This document shows positions 8,165 through 14,960 of a stretch of DNA of 60,219 nt, piece by piece. The stretch is from Clostridiaceae bacterium (GTDB lineage Bacteria > Bacillota > Clostridia > DSM-8532): the NCBI GenBank assembly GCA_012728015.1, contig JAAYFY010000026.1:1-60219 (forward strand), given 5' to 3'. A program made the translations under genes and the position numbers. The number at the start of each line of letters is the position of its first letter. Within the stretch, counting starts at the first letter, position 1. The notes beneath the pieces are model-generated. The model was not told the DNA's origin and searched no databases. It worked only from the letters and a program-made list of their open reading frames with translations.

Positions 8165-8295
8165 GCCAGGATTTTGCGAACTGGCCGTGGGAATGCCACG
8201 GCAAGATTGTAACCTAAAAGGGCGCCAAAATCAACACGGGGATTCACCGCGCCCACAGGATAGTATTGTCCCATATGCCGCAAGGCTTATGCCCT
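8165..8295 (-). promoter_or_regulatory. Structured leader RNA upstream of queT, possible riboswitch
   Basis: On the minus strand this stretch folds into successive stems: GGGCGC with GCGCCC (about 8220-8254), CCGTGG with CCACGG (about 8185-8201) and GGCCAG with CTGGCC (about 8164-8187). The 18-bp terminator-like hairpin follows. QueT genes are often controlled by preQ1 riboswitches, but no preQ1-I consensus could be recognised, so the ligand is unknown. The whole 8040-8371 gap otherwise contains only the divergent promoters. A 67-codon open frame on the minus strand has no clear support. Confidence 0.35.
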
Positions 8296-8312
8296 GGGGC
8301 TTTATTTCGCTA

Positions 8313-8340
8313 TTGCCATGCATTGTCAATCTGATATAAT
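8313..8340 (+). promoter_or_regulatory. Promoter of the HD hydrolase gene
   Basis: TTGCCA (8313-8318) and TATAAT (8335-8340) have a 16-base spacer. A minus-strand TTGACA at 8324-8329 overlaps it and may be the -35 box of the divergent queT promoter. Confidence 0.6.
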
Positions 8341-8371
8341 TACCTTGAGAAGAAAGCTTTGGAGGTTGGCA

Positions 8372-8908
8372 TTGGATCGCGAAAAAGCGTTTGAAGCGTT
8401 AAAACTGAGAGTTGAGAGCCAGGACATCATCCTCCACAGCCTGGCTGTTGAAGCCATCATGAGAGCCCTGGCCAGGCATCTTCACGAAGACGTTGAATTG
8501 TGGGGGATTACCGGACTTGTTCACGATATTGATCTGGAAAGGGTCAACGGGGACATGGAAACCCATGGTATGCTGGGCGGAGACATCCTGGAAACCCTTG
8601 ATTTTGACCAGACCATTGCCTATGCCGTAAGGGCTCATAACCCCGCCAACAGCATTGCCAGGAGGAGGAGGCTGGATAAGGCTCTATATTGCGCGTCCCC
8701 CATGGCGAAGCTTATCATGGCGTGTGTTGAAAGCTCTCCCGAAAAATCCATCGACAGCGTGGACACCAAAAAGGTTATGAGTTGTTATGACGATCCACAT
8801 TTTGCGACCGATATAAAAAGGGACCGCATCGCCTCCTGCAGTGAGCTGGACTTAAGCGTTGAGGATTTCGCGGAGATCTCGCTTAAGGCTTTAAAGGAAA
8901 CCCTGTGA
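8372..8908 (+). CDS. HD superfamily hydrolase
   Basis: This 178-residue protein has the full set of HD-domain metal ligands. They are a first histidine in ILHSLAVEAIMRAL, the HD pair in GLVHDIDLERV, the THGMLGG segment and AVRAHN. The family (COG2316-like) is predicted to hydrolyse phosphate esters, possibly nucleotides, but no substrate is established. The start is a TTG at 8372 placed seven bases after GGAGG; upstream in-frame ATG codons lack ribosome binding sites and lie across the promoter. It is transcribed alone, between its own promoter and a terminator near 9024. Confidence 0.72.
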   Translation: MDREKAFEALKLRVESQDIILHSLAVEAIMRALARHLHEDVELWGITGLVHDIDLERVNGDMETHGMLGGDILETLDFDQTIAYAVRAHNPANSIARRRRLDKALYCASPMAKLIMACVESSPEKSIDSVDTKKVMSCYDDPHFATDIKRDRIASCSELDLSVEDFAEISLKALKETL

Positions 8909-9023
8909 TTTCCAGGCCTGGGCGGAGCGCCTTGTAGCCCGGGAGGTCCAATGGCTCCGGGAAAATGAATGCCAGCCCAGGGTATTGCATAAAAAATGAA
9001 ACAGATAACCAAGATAAGATGGG

Positions 9024-9050
9024 CGGCTATATAGAGCCGCTTTTAGTTTA
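9024..9050 (+). terminator. Intrinsic terminator after the HD hydrolase gene
   Basis: GCGGCT and AGCCGC form a stem around ATATAG and are followed by TTTTAGTTTA. It lies just upstream of rnr. Confidence 0.7.
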
Positions 9051-9083
9051 ATGATGTTACAGAATCGTGAAAGGAAGATCTGC

Positions 9084-11375
9084 TTGAACCTGATGGAAGA
9101 GAGAAAAAAGCGTATCCTGGCCTTTATGCGGGAAAAAGCGTATAAGCCGCTGCTCTTGTCCGAGCTCGTCACGGTCCTGGATGTTCCCGGGGAGGATATA
9201 CCGCTTTTGATGAGCCTTCTTGATGATATGGAAAAGGAAGGCCTGATCATAAGAACCAAGAAGGAAAGGTACGGCGTGCCCGAGAGGATGGGCCTTGTTA
9301 CGGGCAGGTTCCAGGCCCATGGAAGAGGGTTCGGTTTTGTCATGCCGGAAGCCGGGGGCGAGGACGTGTTTATCCCCGCTAACGCCATAGGCGGCGCCAT
9401 GCACGGCGACAGGGTGATGGCCCACATAACGAAGCCCGCCACTCCCACCAGGACACAGGAAGGCGAGATAGTAAAGATCCTGGCCCGCGCTCATAAAACC
9501 GTTGTAGGGACATTCGACATGAGCGGGAGCTTCGGCTTTGTCACCCCGGACCATTCCCGGCTGTTTAGGGACGTGTTTATCCCCAGGGATTCCACGGGCG
9601 GGGCAAAGCCAGGCCAGAAGGTGGTCGTGGAGATAACCAGGTGGCCCGAAGCCAAGCGGAACGCCGAGGGAAAGATTATTGAGATCCTTGGCGACAGCGG
9701 GGATGCCGGCGTGGATATAATGTCCATCATTAGGGCTTACGGTATCCCGTATGAATTCCCGGAAGAGGCGCTCGGTGAGGCGGGGATAATCCCGCAGGCC
9801 GTCAGGGAGGAGGATATCAAAGGCAGGAGGGATCTTAGGGATCTTAGGATGGTGACCATAGACGGCGAAGACGCCAGGGACCTGGATGACGCCGTATCAA
9901 TCGAGGTCCTGGAAAACGGCAGCTTTCTGCTTGGGGTCCATATAGCCGATGTTTCCCATTATGTAAAGGAAGGTTCCATGCTGGACCGCGAGGCGCTGCA
10001 TCGGGGGACCAGCGTATATTTCCCCGACCGGGTTATACCCATGCTGCCCAAGGAGCTGTCCAACGGCATATGCAGCCTGAACGCCGGGGAGGACAGGCTG
10101 GCATTCAGCGTCATGATGGAGATCGACAGAAACGGCAGGGTGAAGGACCATGAGATCTTTGAAAGCGTCATCCGCGTAAATGAGAGGATGACTTACACCG
10201 ATGTGTACAAGATCCTGGAGGAGGAAGACCCGGAACTCAAAGAACGGTACAGGGAACATATTGAGGACTTTTTCTCTATGAAGGAACTAGCCCTGATCCT
10301 CAAGCAGAAGAGGCTGGAAAGGGGAGCCGTTGACTTTGATTTCAGCGAGGCCAGAATTATACTTGACGAGAAGGGAAAGCCCGTTGAGATAAAGAAATAC
10401 AAGCTTAATATAGCCAGCCACATCATCGAGGAATTCATGCTGGTATGCAACGAGGTGGTATCCGAGCACTTCTACTGGCTAGGTGTGCCCTTCGTCTACA
10501 GGATCCACGAGAACCCCGATCCCGACAAGATGGAGAGCCTAAACCAGGTCCTGGGCGCTTTCGGATATCACCTGAAGGGCTACAGGGACGTTCACCCAAA
10601 AGCGCTACAGGAAATCCTAGGCCAGATCAGGGAAACCCCCGAAGAGAAGATTATTAGCACCCTTATGTTAAGATCCCTGCAAAAGGCCAGGTACAGCGAT
10701 GTCCACAACTGGCATTTCGGGCTCGCGGCCGAGTACTATTCCCATTTCACGGCCCCTATCAGGCGCTATCCCGACCTGATCATCCACCGGATCATGAAGG
10801 AGCAGATAAGCGGCAGGCTGGATGAGAAGAGGATTGAGCATTACAGGAGCATACTTCCCGAGATCACCGAGAGCAACTCGGAGAGGGAACGGGCGGCCGA
10901 GGACGCGGAACGCGACTGCGAGCAGATGAAGAAGGCCGAATACATGCGGGAGAGGCTTGGCGAGGAATTCGAGGGGATCATATCAAGCATCACCGCCTTC
11001 GGAATGTTTGTGGAGCTGGATAATACAGTTGAGGGCCTGGTGAGGCTTTCAAGCCTTGACGACGACTATTATGAGTTCGATGCCCGGGCCCTGACCCTTA
11101 TCGGGGAGAGGACCAAAAAAAGGTTCAGGATAGGCGACAGGGTAAGGGTCCAGGTGGTAAAGGCAACGCCCGAAACAAGGCAGATCGATTTTATCCTGCT
11201 GGATTCCCAAAACGGCAACCGATCCGGGGAAGACGCAGAGGGGTTTAAAAAGGCGAAGCCGGTAAAGCCGAAGAAGGCCATAGACCCCCGCATCCTCACC
11301 CACATCGGGGCAAATAAGAAAGTGAGCGCGAAGTTCAAGAAAAAGCGGAAGAAGAAGCTCAAAGGGAGAAAGTAA
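9084..11375 (+). CDS. rnr: Ribonuclease R (3'-5' exoribonuclease)
   Basis: RNase R degrades structured RNA, including mRNA and rRNA fragments. The protein has an N-terminal helix-turn-helix-like region and two cold-shock OB folds (RFQAHGRGFGFVMPE and FDMSGSFGFVTPD). The RNB catalytic domain with its aspartate cluster (IDGEDARDLDDAVSIE) follows, then an S1 domain (EFEGIISSITAFGMFVELD) and a lysine-rich tail, the usual order. The TTG at 9084 is chosen because AAAGGAAG stands six bases before it; the ATGs at 9051 and 9054 lack a ribosome binding site and sit on the preceding terminator. About 763 residues is a normal length. The usual neighbours secG and smpB are absent. Confidence 0.88.
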   Translation: MNLMEERKKRILAFMREKAYKPLLLSELVTVLDVPGEDIPLLMSLLDDMEKEGLIIRTKKERYGVPERMGLVTGRFQAHGRGFGFVMPEAGGEDVFIPANAIGGAMHGDRVMAHITKPATPTRTQEGEIVKILARAHKTVVGTFDMSGSFGFVTPDHSRLFRDVFIPRDSTGGAKPGQKVVVEITRWPEAKRNAEGKIIEILGDSGDAGVDIMSIIRAYGIPYEFPEEALGEAGIIPQAVREEDIKGRRDLRDLRMVTIDGEDARDLDDAVSIEVLENGSFLLGVHIADVSHYVKEGSMLDREALHRGTSVYFPDRVIPMLPKELSNGICSLNAGEDRLAFSVMMEIDRNGRVKDHEIFESVIRVNERMTYTDVYKILEEEDPELKERYREHIEDFFSMKELALILKQKRLERGAVDFDFSEARIILDEKGKPVEIKKYKLNIASHIIEEFMLVCNEVVSEHFYWLGVPFVYRIHENPDPDKMESLNQVLGAFGYHLKGYRDVHPKALQEILGQIRETPEEKIISTLMLRSLQKARYSDVHNWHFGLAAEYYSHFTAPIRRYPDLIIHRIMKEQISGRLDEKRIEHYRSILPEITESNSERERAAEDAERDCEQMKKAEYMRERLGEEFEGIISSITAFGMFVELDNTVEGLVRLSSLDDDYYEFDARALTLIGERTKKRFRIGDRVRVQVVKATPETRQIDFILLDSQNGNRSGEDAEGFKKAKPVKPKKAIDPRILTHIGANKKVSAKFKKKRKKKLKGRK

Positions 11376-11400
11376 AACCAGGGGGACGTTTCCTGCGGTT
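11375..11400. repeat. REP-like short repeat, copy 1
   Basis: AAACCAGGGGGACGTTT followed by CCTGCGGTT forms an imperfect palindrome overlapping the rnr stop codon. Related sequences occur at 11813-11838 and 31868-31885. This pattern is like palindromic repeats mobilised by REP-associated transposases. Confidence 0.45.
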
Positions 11401-11471
11401 CACTAAACCATCACCGCTTCCTTTAGCCAACTTCCTTCTCACGTATAAAAAGATGGGTGCGGCGAATCCTG

Positions 11472-11500
11472 TTGACATGGAGGAATAAGGCTGATACATT
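11472..11500 (+). promoter_or_regulatory. Promoter-like sequence upstream of the broken C_GCAxxG_C_C gene
   Basis: TTGACA (11472-11477) and TACATT (11495-11500) are spaced 17 bases apart. A terminator hairpin follows only 18 bases further on, so any transcript would be about 45 bases unless it reads through. Confidence 0.5.
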
Positions 11501-11517
11501 TGTAATAATAGTTAGTG

Positions 11518-11552
11518 GCAGCCGGGTGTGAAGACAATCGGCTGCTTTTATT
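11518..11552 (+). terminator. Intrinsic terminator
   Basis: GCAGCCG (11518-11524) pairs with CGGCTGC (11539-11545) and is followed by TTTTATT. It may end rnr transcripts or the short transcript from the promoter at 11472. Confidence 0.75.
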
Positions 11553-11801
11553 GTTTCCGGTCCGGTTATGACAATTGGTTTGAAATACGGAAAGTCGGAA
11601 TTCGATGATGCCGAATCCCATGAGAAGACTTATAAGATGATTGACAAGTTTTGCGAGATGTTCACAGAGAGAAACGGTTCCATAATATGCCGTGAGATCC
11701 TGGGCTGCGATTTAACAACGGCCAAAGAGAGAGGATTGTTCGGTACGGTATGCAAAAAGTGCGTCAGGGACGCGGCGGAGATAGTTGAGGAGTTATTGTA
11801 A
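11532..11801 (+). pseudogene. C-terminal remnant of a C_GCAxxG_C_C family protein
   Basis: The open frame holds the second half of a C_GCAxxG_C_C (split-Soret-like, redox-type) protein: VSGPVMTIGLKYGK, then FCEMFTERNGSIICREILGC and CKKCVRDAAEIVEELL, all matching the family's C-terminal layout. The N-terminal half with the GCAxxG motif is missing. The alignment runs upstream of the first ATG (11568) into codons read from 11532, and the frame meets a stop at 11529-11531. There is no ribosome binding site before 11568. It therefore looks like a 5'-truncated, dead gene, although a 77-residue product from 11568 cannot be excluded. Confidence 0.6.
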
Positions 11802-11840
11802 ACCACGGAGTAAACCGCGGGGGCCGTCCCCGTGGTTTTA
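11801..11840 (+). terminator. Terminator overlapping REP-like repeat, copy 2
   Basis: AACCACGG (11801-11808) can pair with CCGTGGTT (11830-11837), or AACCGCGGGG with CCCCGTGGTT, each followed by TTAT. The right arm is the reverse complement of AAACCACGGGGACGG seen again at 31868, so this terminator is also a member of the repeat family. Confidence 0.6.
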
Positions 11841-11848
11841 TAATGGGG

Positions 11849-11877
11849 TTGAAATATGTTTCAGCCCACGCTATAAT
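11849..11877 (+). promoter_or_regulatory. Promoter of tRNA-Val
   Basis: TTGAAA (11849-11854) and TATAAT (11872-11877) with a 17-base spacer. The tRNA begins 12 bases after the -10 box. Confidence 0.8.
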
Positions 11878-11888
11878 ACATAATGCAC

Positions 11889-11964
11889 GGGCAATTAACT
11901 CAGCTGGTAGAGTGTCACCTTGACATGGTGAAAGTCGGGGATTCGAGTTCCTCATTGCCCACCA
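11889..11964 (+). tRNA. tRNA-Val (anticodon GAC)
   Basis: A complete cloverleaf can be drawn. The acceptor GGGCAAT pairs with ATTGCCC, and the D arm reads CTCAGCTGGTAGAG. The anticodon stem TCACC/GGTGA encloses loop TTGACAT, and the T arm contains TTCGAGT. The CCA end is encoded at 11962-11964. Some T-stem pairs are imperfect but the fold is clear. It has its own promoter and terminator. Confidence 0.9.
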
Positions 11965-11966
11965 GG

Positions 11967-11998
11967 AAGCCGCCTTGTTACAGGGCGGCTTTCTTATT
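11967..11998 (+). terminator. Intrinsic terminator of tRNA-Val
   Basis: AAGCCGCC (11967-11974) pairs with GGCGGCTT (11984-11991), followed by TCTTATT. Confidence 0.85.
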
Positions 11999-12095
11999 AT
12001 CCATTCATGGTTTGCCTTTATTTTTTCCATAAACTATGTTAGAATCCTACCATAAAAACCGGGTATCAGGAAATGCCTTATGACGGGAGGCACAT

Positions 12096-13040
12096 ATGAA
12101 AGCTTTCATCGAAAAATCCATCAGTGAGATCAGGGCAGAGGTCGGAAACAAGAGGGTTTTATGCGCCCTGTCCGGAGGTGTTGATTCTGCTGTAGCGGCA
12201 GCCCTTGTGCACAGGGCTGTGGGGGACCAGCTTGTCTGCATATTTGTGGATCACGGACTTTTGCGCAAGAATGAAGCCGACCAGGTGGAGCGGGTTTTCA
12301 AAAACCAGTTCCGGATGAACCTGGTCCGGGTGGACGCCCAGGACCGTTTCCTCGGGAAACTGAAAGGTGTCACCGACCCGGAGCAGAAGCGGAAGATCAT
12401 AGGCGAGGAGTTCATCAGGGTTTTCGAAGAGGAGGCCAGGAAGATCGGCCGTGTTGAATTCCTTGCCCAGGGGACCATATACCCCGATATAGCCGAAAGC
12501 GGTACCGGCAGCAAAGGCCTCATCAAGAGTCATCACAACGTGGGCGGGATACCAGACCGTATGGATTTTGAAGGCCTTATTGAGCCTCTGAAAACCTTGC
12601 ACAAGGATGAGGTCAGGAAAGTTGGGCTGGAGCTGGGGCTTCCCGAGGAACTGGTATGGCGCCAGCCATTCCCCGGACCGGGCCTTGCGGTGAGGGTCAT
12701 TGGTGAATTGACAAAAGAGAAGCTGGATATCCTCCGCGAGGCGGATCATATCTTCAGGGACGAGATCGCTAAAGCCGGGCTGGACAGAAGCATAGGCCAA
12801 TACTTCGCCGTTCTCACCAACATGAGGAGCGTCGGGGTGAAGGATGGGCAAAGGACATACGACTACACCGTGGCACTTCGCGCCGTTGTCACTAAAGATT
12901 ATGTAACGGCCGACTGGGCAAGGATCCCGCATGATGTTCTGGCCAGGGTTTCAGAAAGAATTGTTAAGGAGACTGGGCACATAAGCCGCGTAGTTTACGA
13001 TATAACCGGCAAACCCCCGGCAACAATCGAGTGGGAATAG
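12096..13040 (+). CDS. guaA: GMP synthase, ATP-pyrophosphatase (synthetase) subunit without glutaminase domain
   Basis: The protein makes GMP from XMP, ATP and ammonia. Residues 1-~190 are the ATP-pyrophosphatase domain with the PP-loop SGGVDS at 26-31 and the [14 protein letters not shown] segment. The rest is the GMP synthetase dimerisation domain, ending in the conserved KPPATIEWE. Ordinary bacterial GuaA has about 510 residues with an N-terminal glutamine amidotransferase. Here the 314-residue protein starts directly at the synthetase domain with its own ATG and a GGGAGG site, and no amidotransferase gene is adjacent. It may use a separate glutaminase encoded elsewhere, as in archaeal split enzymes, or free ammonia. 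Confidence 0.87.
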   Translation: MKAFIEKSISEIRAEVGNKRVLCALSGGVDSAVAAALVHRAVGDQLVCIFVDHGLLRKNEADQVERVFKNQFRMNLVRVDAQDRFLGKLKGVTDPEQKRKIIGEEFIRVFEEEARKIGRVEFLAQGTIYPDIAESGTGSKGLIKSHHNVGGIPDRMDFEGLIEPLKTLHKDEVRKVGLELGLPEELVWRQPFPGPGLAVRVIGELTKEKLDILREADHIFRDEIAKAGLDRSIGQYFAVLTNMRSVGVKDGQRTYDYTVALRAVVTKDYVTADWARIPHDVLARVSERIVKETGHISRVVYDITGKPPATIEWE

Positions 13041-13159
13041 TGTTAATGCCTTATTGAGCCTATTCTAATAAAACTCTAATGGTCCATGAAGATGCGCCTA
13101 ATACTTGCAGGGTACAATGAAAACGTAAGTTACCCCTTATGTTCTCGGAGGTGCTGAAG

Positions 13160-13612
13160 ATGGTAACCATTGAAATGGTGGAAGAGTTCAGAAGGCGCAC
13201 GAATTGCAGCTACGATGACGCGAAGTATTACCTGGAGAAGTATAATGGAGATATGCTGGAAGCCATTATAGCCTTTGAGCGGGACAGGAACCATGGCTAT
13301 CAGCATAAGCATGGAGGGCATGCTCACCGATACCGCAGGAGCCGGGTGGATTTGGGGCAAAGGATAACAAGGATAATCCAAAGGCTCCTGGACATCCGGG
13401 TTGTAATTGCCGATAATTCTGGCAGGAGCTTTAATATACCAATTCTGTTCCCGTTGATTCTTGCCCCCTTATGGCATGTTATTATCCTGGTGTCGGTTGG
13501 CATGATGATCCTGGGCTACAGGTTCAGCATACGTGAGATACGGGATGATAACTATAACCTCGACAGCATCATCAGCCGTATAAGGGAGAGGACCCAGGCA
13601 AGGAGCAAGTAA
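13160..13612 (+). CDS. UBA-like / DUF4342 membrane protein, first of two tandem copies
   Basis: The first ~40 residues (VTIEMVEEFRRRTNCSYDDA, then an NGDMLEAIIAFE motif) resemble the UBA-like fold at the N-terminus of elongation factor Ts and of DUF4342 proteins. A histidine/arginine-rich linker and a DUF4342-like segment follow. One strong hydrophobic stretch (PILFPLILAPLWHVIILVSV) probably spans or enters the membrane. The ATG at 13160 follows GGAGGT; the ATG at 13139 does not. A paralogue lies directly downstream and a two-component system follows. Function is not known; a role in binding a partner through the UBA-like domain is an inference. Confidence 0.65.
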   Translation: MVTIEMVEEFRRRTNCSYDDAKYYLEKYNGDMLEAIIAFERDRNHGYQHKHGGHAHRYRRSRVDLGQRITRIIQRLLDIRVVIADNSGRSFNIPILFPLILAPLWHVIILVSVGMMILGYRFSIREIRDDNYNLDSIISRIRERTQARSK

Positions 13613-13644
13613 TAACGGCGCGGCCTGGGCTGGAGGTGAGGCCT

Positions 13645-14193
13645 ATGATTACGATGGAACAGGTTGATGAGTTCAGAAAGCGAACCAACAGCAGTTATGA
13701 GGACGCCAAGTACTACCTTGAACGCAATAATGGAAATGTCCTGGACGCCATAATAGATTTTGAGCGTAGCAAGACGGGAAGGTCCGGGCAACGTGATGGA
13801 TACCACCACCATGCCCACAGTTTCCAGGATGGCAGGCCTGAGCAGAACCACGGGCAGGGGTTTTCCCACATACTGCAGAGAGGTTTTGACACCAGGATCT
13901 TTGTTGAGGACAGCAAATCGGTCCTGTTCAATATCCCGGTAATCTTCCTCCTGTTTCTGTTTCCCTTATGGTTCCTCGTTGTGGTGTTGTTCGTATTCTT
14001 CATATTGCTTGGCTATAGGGTGTCCATCCGTGATGTGAAGAGCCAGAATATAGATGTAGACGCCTTTTTCAGCAATATATCCGAGAAGATAAGGGAGAAA
14101 AACCAACCTGACAAGAATTCATCCATGCCGCCCAAGCCGAAATCCGGCAAGCAGGACAAAAAGGATGGCTACAAGGAGTATACAATCGAATAA
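13645..14193 (+). CDS. UBA-like / DUF4342 membrane protein, second tandem copy
   Basis: A 182-residue paralogue of the preceding protein with the same order of parts. The UBA-like head is TMEQVDEFRKRTNSSYEDAK with NGNVLDAIIDFE. A histidine-rich linker, a hydrophobic core (VIFLLFLFPLWFLVVVLFVF) and a charged lysine-rich tail follow. The tail is longer than in copy one. The two hydrophobic segments and the short YRxSIRx motif after them are the best-conserved parts besides the head. The ATG at 13645 follows GGAGGTG. Divergence of the tails suggests the copies have separate jobs or form a mixed complex. A hairpin (CACAGGA/TCCTGTG, 14225-14248) separates it from the response regulator. Confidence 0.65.
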   Translation: MITMEQVDEFRKRTNSSYEDAKYYLERNNGNVLDAIIDFERSKTGRSGQRDGYHHHAHSFQDGRPEQNHGQGFSHILQRGFDTRIFVEDSKSVLFNIPVIFLLFLFPLWFLVVVLFVFFILLGYRVSIRDVKSQNIDVDAFFSNISEKIREKNQPDKNSSMPPKPKSGKQDKKDGYKEYTIE

Positions 14194-14273
14194 ACGCATG
14201 GTATTTTGACTCTTAAGCGAATGGCACAGGATGGAGGGCTGTCCTGTGCTAAAAACATATCTTGGAGGCGTAT

Positions 14274-14960
14274 ATGGCGGAAAGGATTCTTATAGTGGAG
14301 GATGAAAGCAGGATAGCCAGGTTCCTGGAACTGGAGCTCAAGCATGAAGGCTATGAGGTGGAGATCGCTTCCGACGGCAGGAGCGGGCTGGAGCGCATAA
14401 AAGACGGGGATTTCAGCCTGGTGATCCTGGACCTTATGCTACCGATGATGAGCGGGATCGAGGTATGCAGGCGGGTCAGGAAGTTCTCGGATATTCCCAT
14501 CATCATGCTGACCGCCAAGGATGACATTTCCGATAAGGTTACGGGACTTGACAGCGGCGCCGACGATTATGTAACCAAACCCTTTGCCATAGAAGAGCTG
14601 CTGGCCAGAATCCGTGTGGCGCTAAAGCGCAAGGCGGCGAAAAAGGAGAACAACGAGGACACCATAACGTGCGGGAAGCTGGTGCTTTCCAAGATGCAGC
14701 ACAGGGTTACATATGACGGGGAGGAAATCCCCCTGAGCAAGAAGGAATACGACCTCCTTCTCTATTTCATGGAAAACAAAGGGATCGTGCTGGACAGGGA
14801 AAAACTCATTGAGAATGTCTGGGGATACGACTTTATCGGTGATACCAATGTGACCGACGTATATGTGCGCTATTTAAGAAGCAAGATCGATCAAAAATAC
14901 GGGGTCAGTTTCATCAGGACCATCCGCGGAGTGGGGTATATCTTTGAGCACCAAGAGTAA
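14274..14960 (+). CDS. Response regulator, OmpR/PhoB family
   Basis: A 228-residue DNA-binding response regulator. The receiver domain has the acidic pair E9/D10, phospho-acceptor D53 in VILDLMLP, T80 and K102 in VTKPF. The C-terminal winged helix includes LSKKEYDLLLYFMENKG and VYVRYLRSKID, typical of the OmpR group. Start at ATG 14274 follows GGAGG. The histidine kinase gene overlaps its end by 17 bases, so the two are cotranscribed and form one system. The stimulus is unknown; the upstream UBA-like membrane proteins are candidate partners or targets. Confidence 0.88.
   Translation: MAERILIVEDESRIARFLELELKHEGYEVEIASDGRSGLERIKDGDFSLVILDLMLPMMSGIEVCRRVRKFSDIPIIMLTAKDDISDKVTGLDSGADDYVTKPFAIEELLARIRVALKRKAAKKENNEDTITCGKLVLSKMQHRVTYDGEEIPLSKKEYDLLLYFMENKGIVLDREKLIENVWGYDFIGDTNVTDVYVRYLRSKIDQKYGVSFIRTIRGVGYIFEHQE

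Noticed and set aside
8221-8260. Partial match GCGCGGTGAATC to the 3' half of tetrahydrofolate riboswitches on the minus strand
   Set aside because: The partner half of the aptamer could not be found upstream and the downstream gene is QueT, not FolT.
8080-8283. 67-codon frame on the minus strand upstream of queT
   Set aside because: It lies on the folded leader and its 3' end is the 18-bp hairpin; no ribosome binding site or recognisable family supports it.
11764-12030. 88-codon minus-strand frame across tRNA-Val
   Set aside because: It would run through a clear tRNA and two terminators.
12159-12932. Long antisense frame within guaA
   Set aside because: It is a shadow of the synthetase gene; no start signal and no family resemblance.
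14225-14248. CACAGGA/TCCTGTG hairpin as a terminator before the response regulator
   Set aside because: No T tract follows, so it is noted but not called as a terminator.
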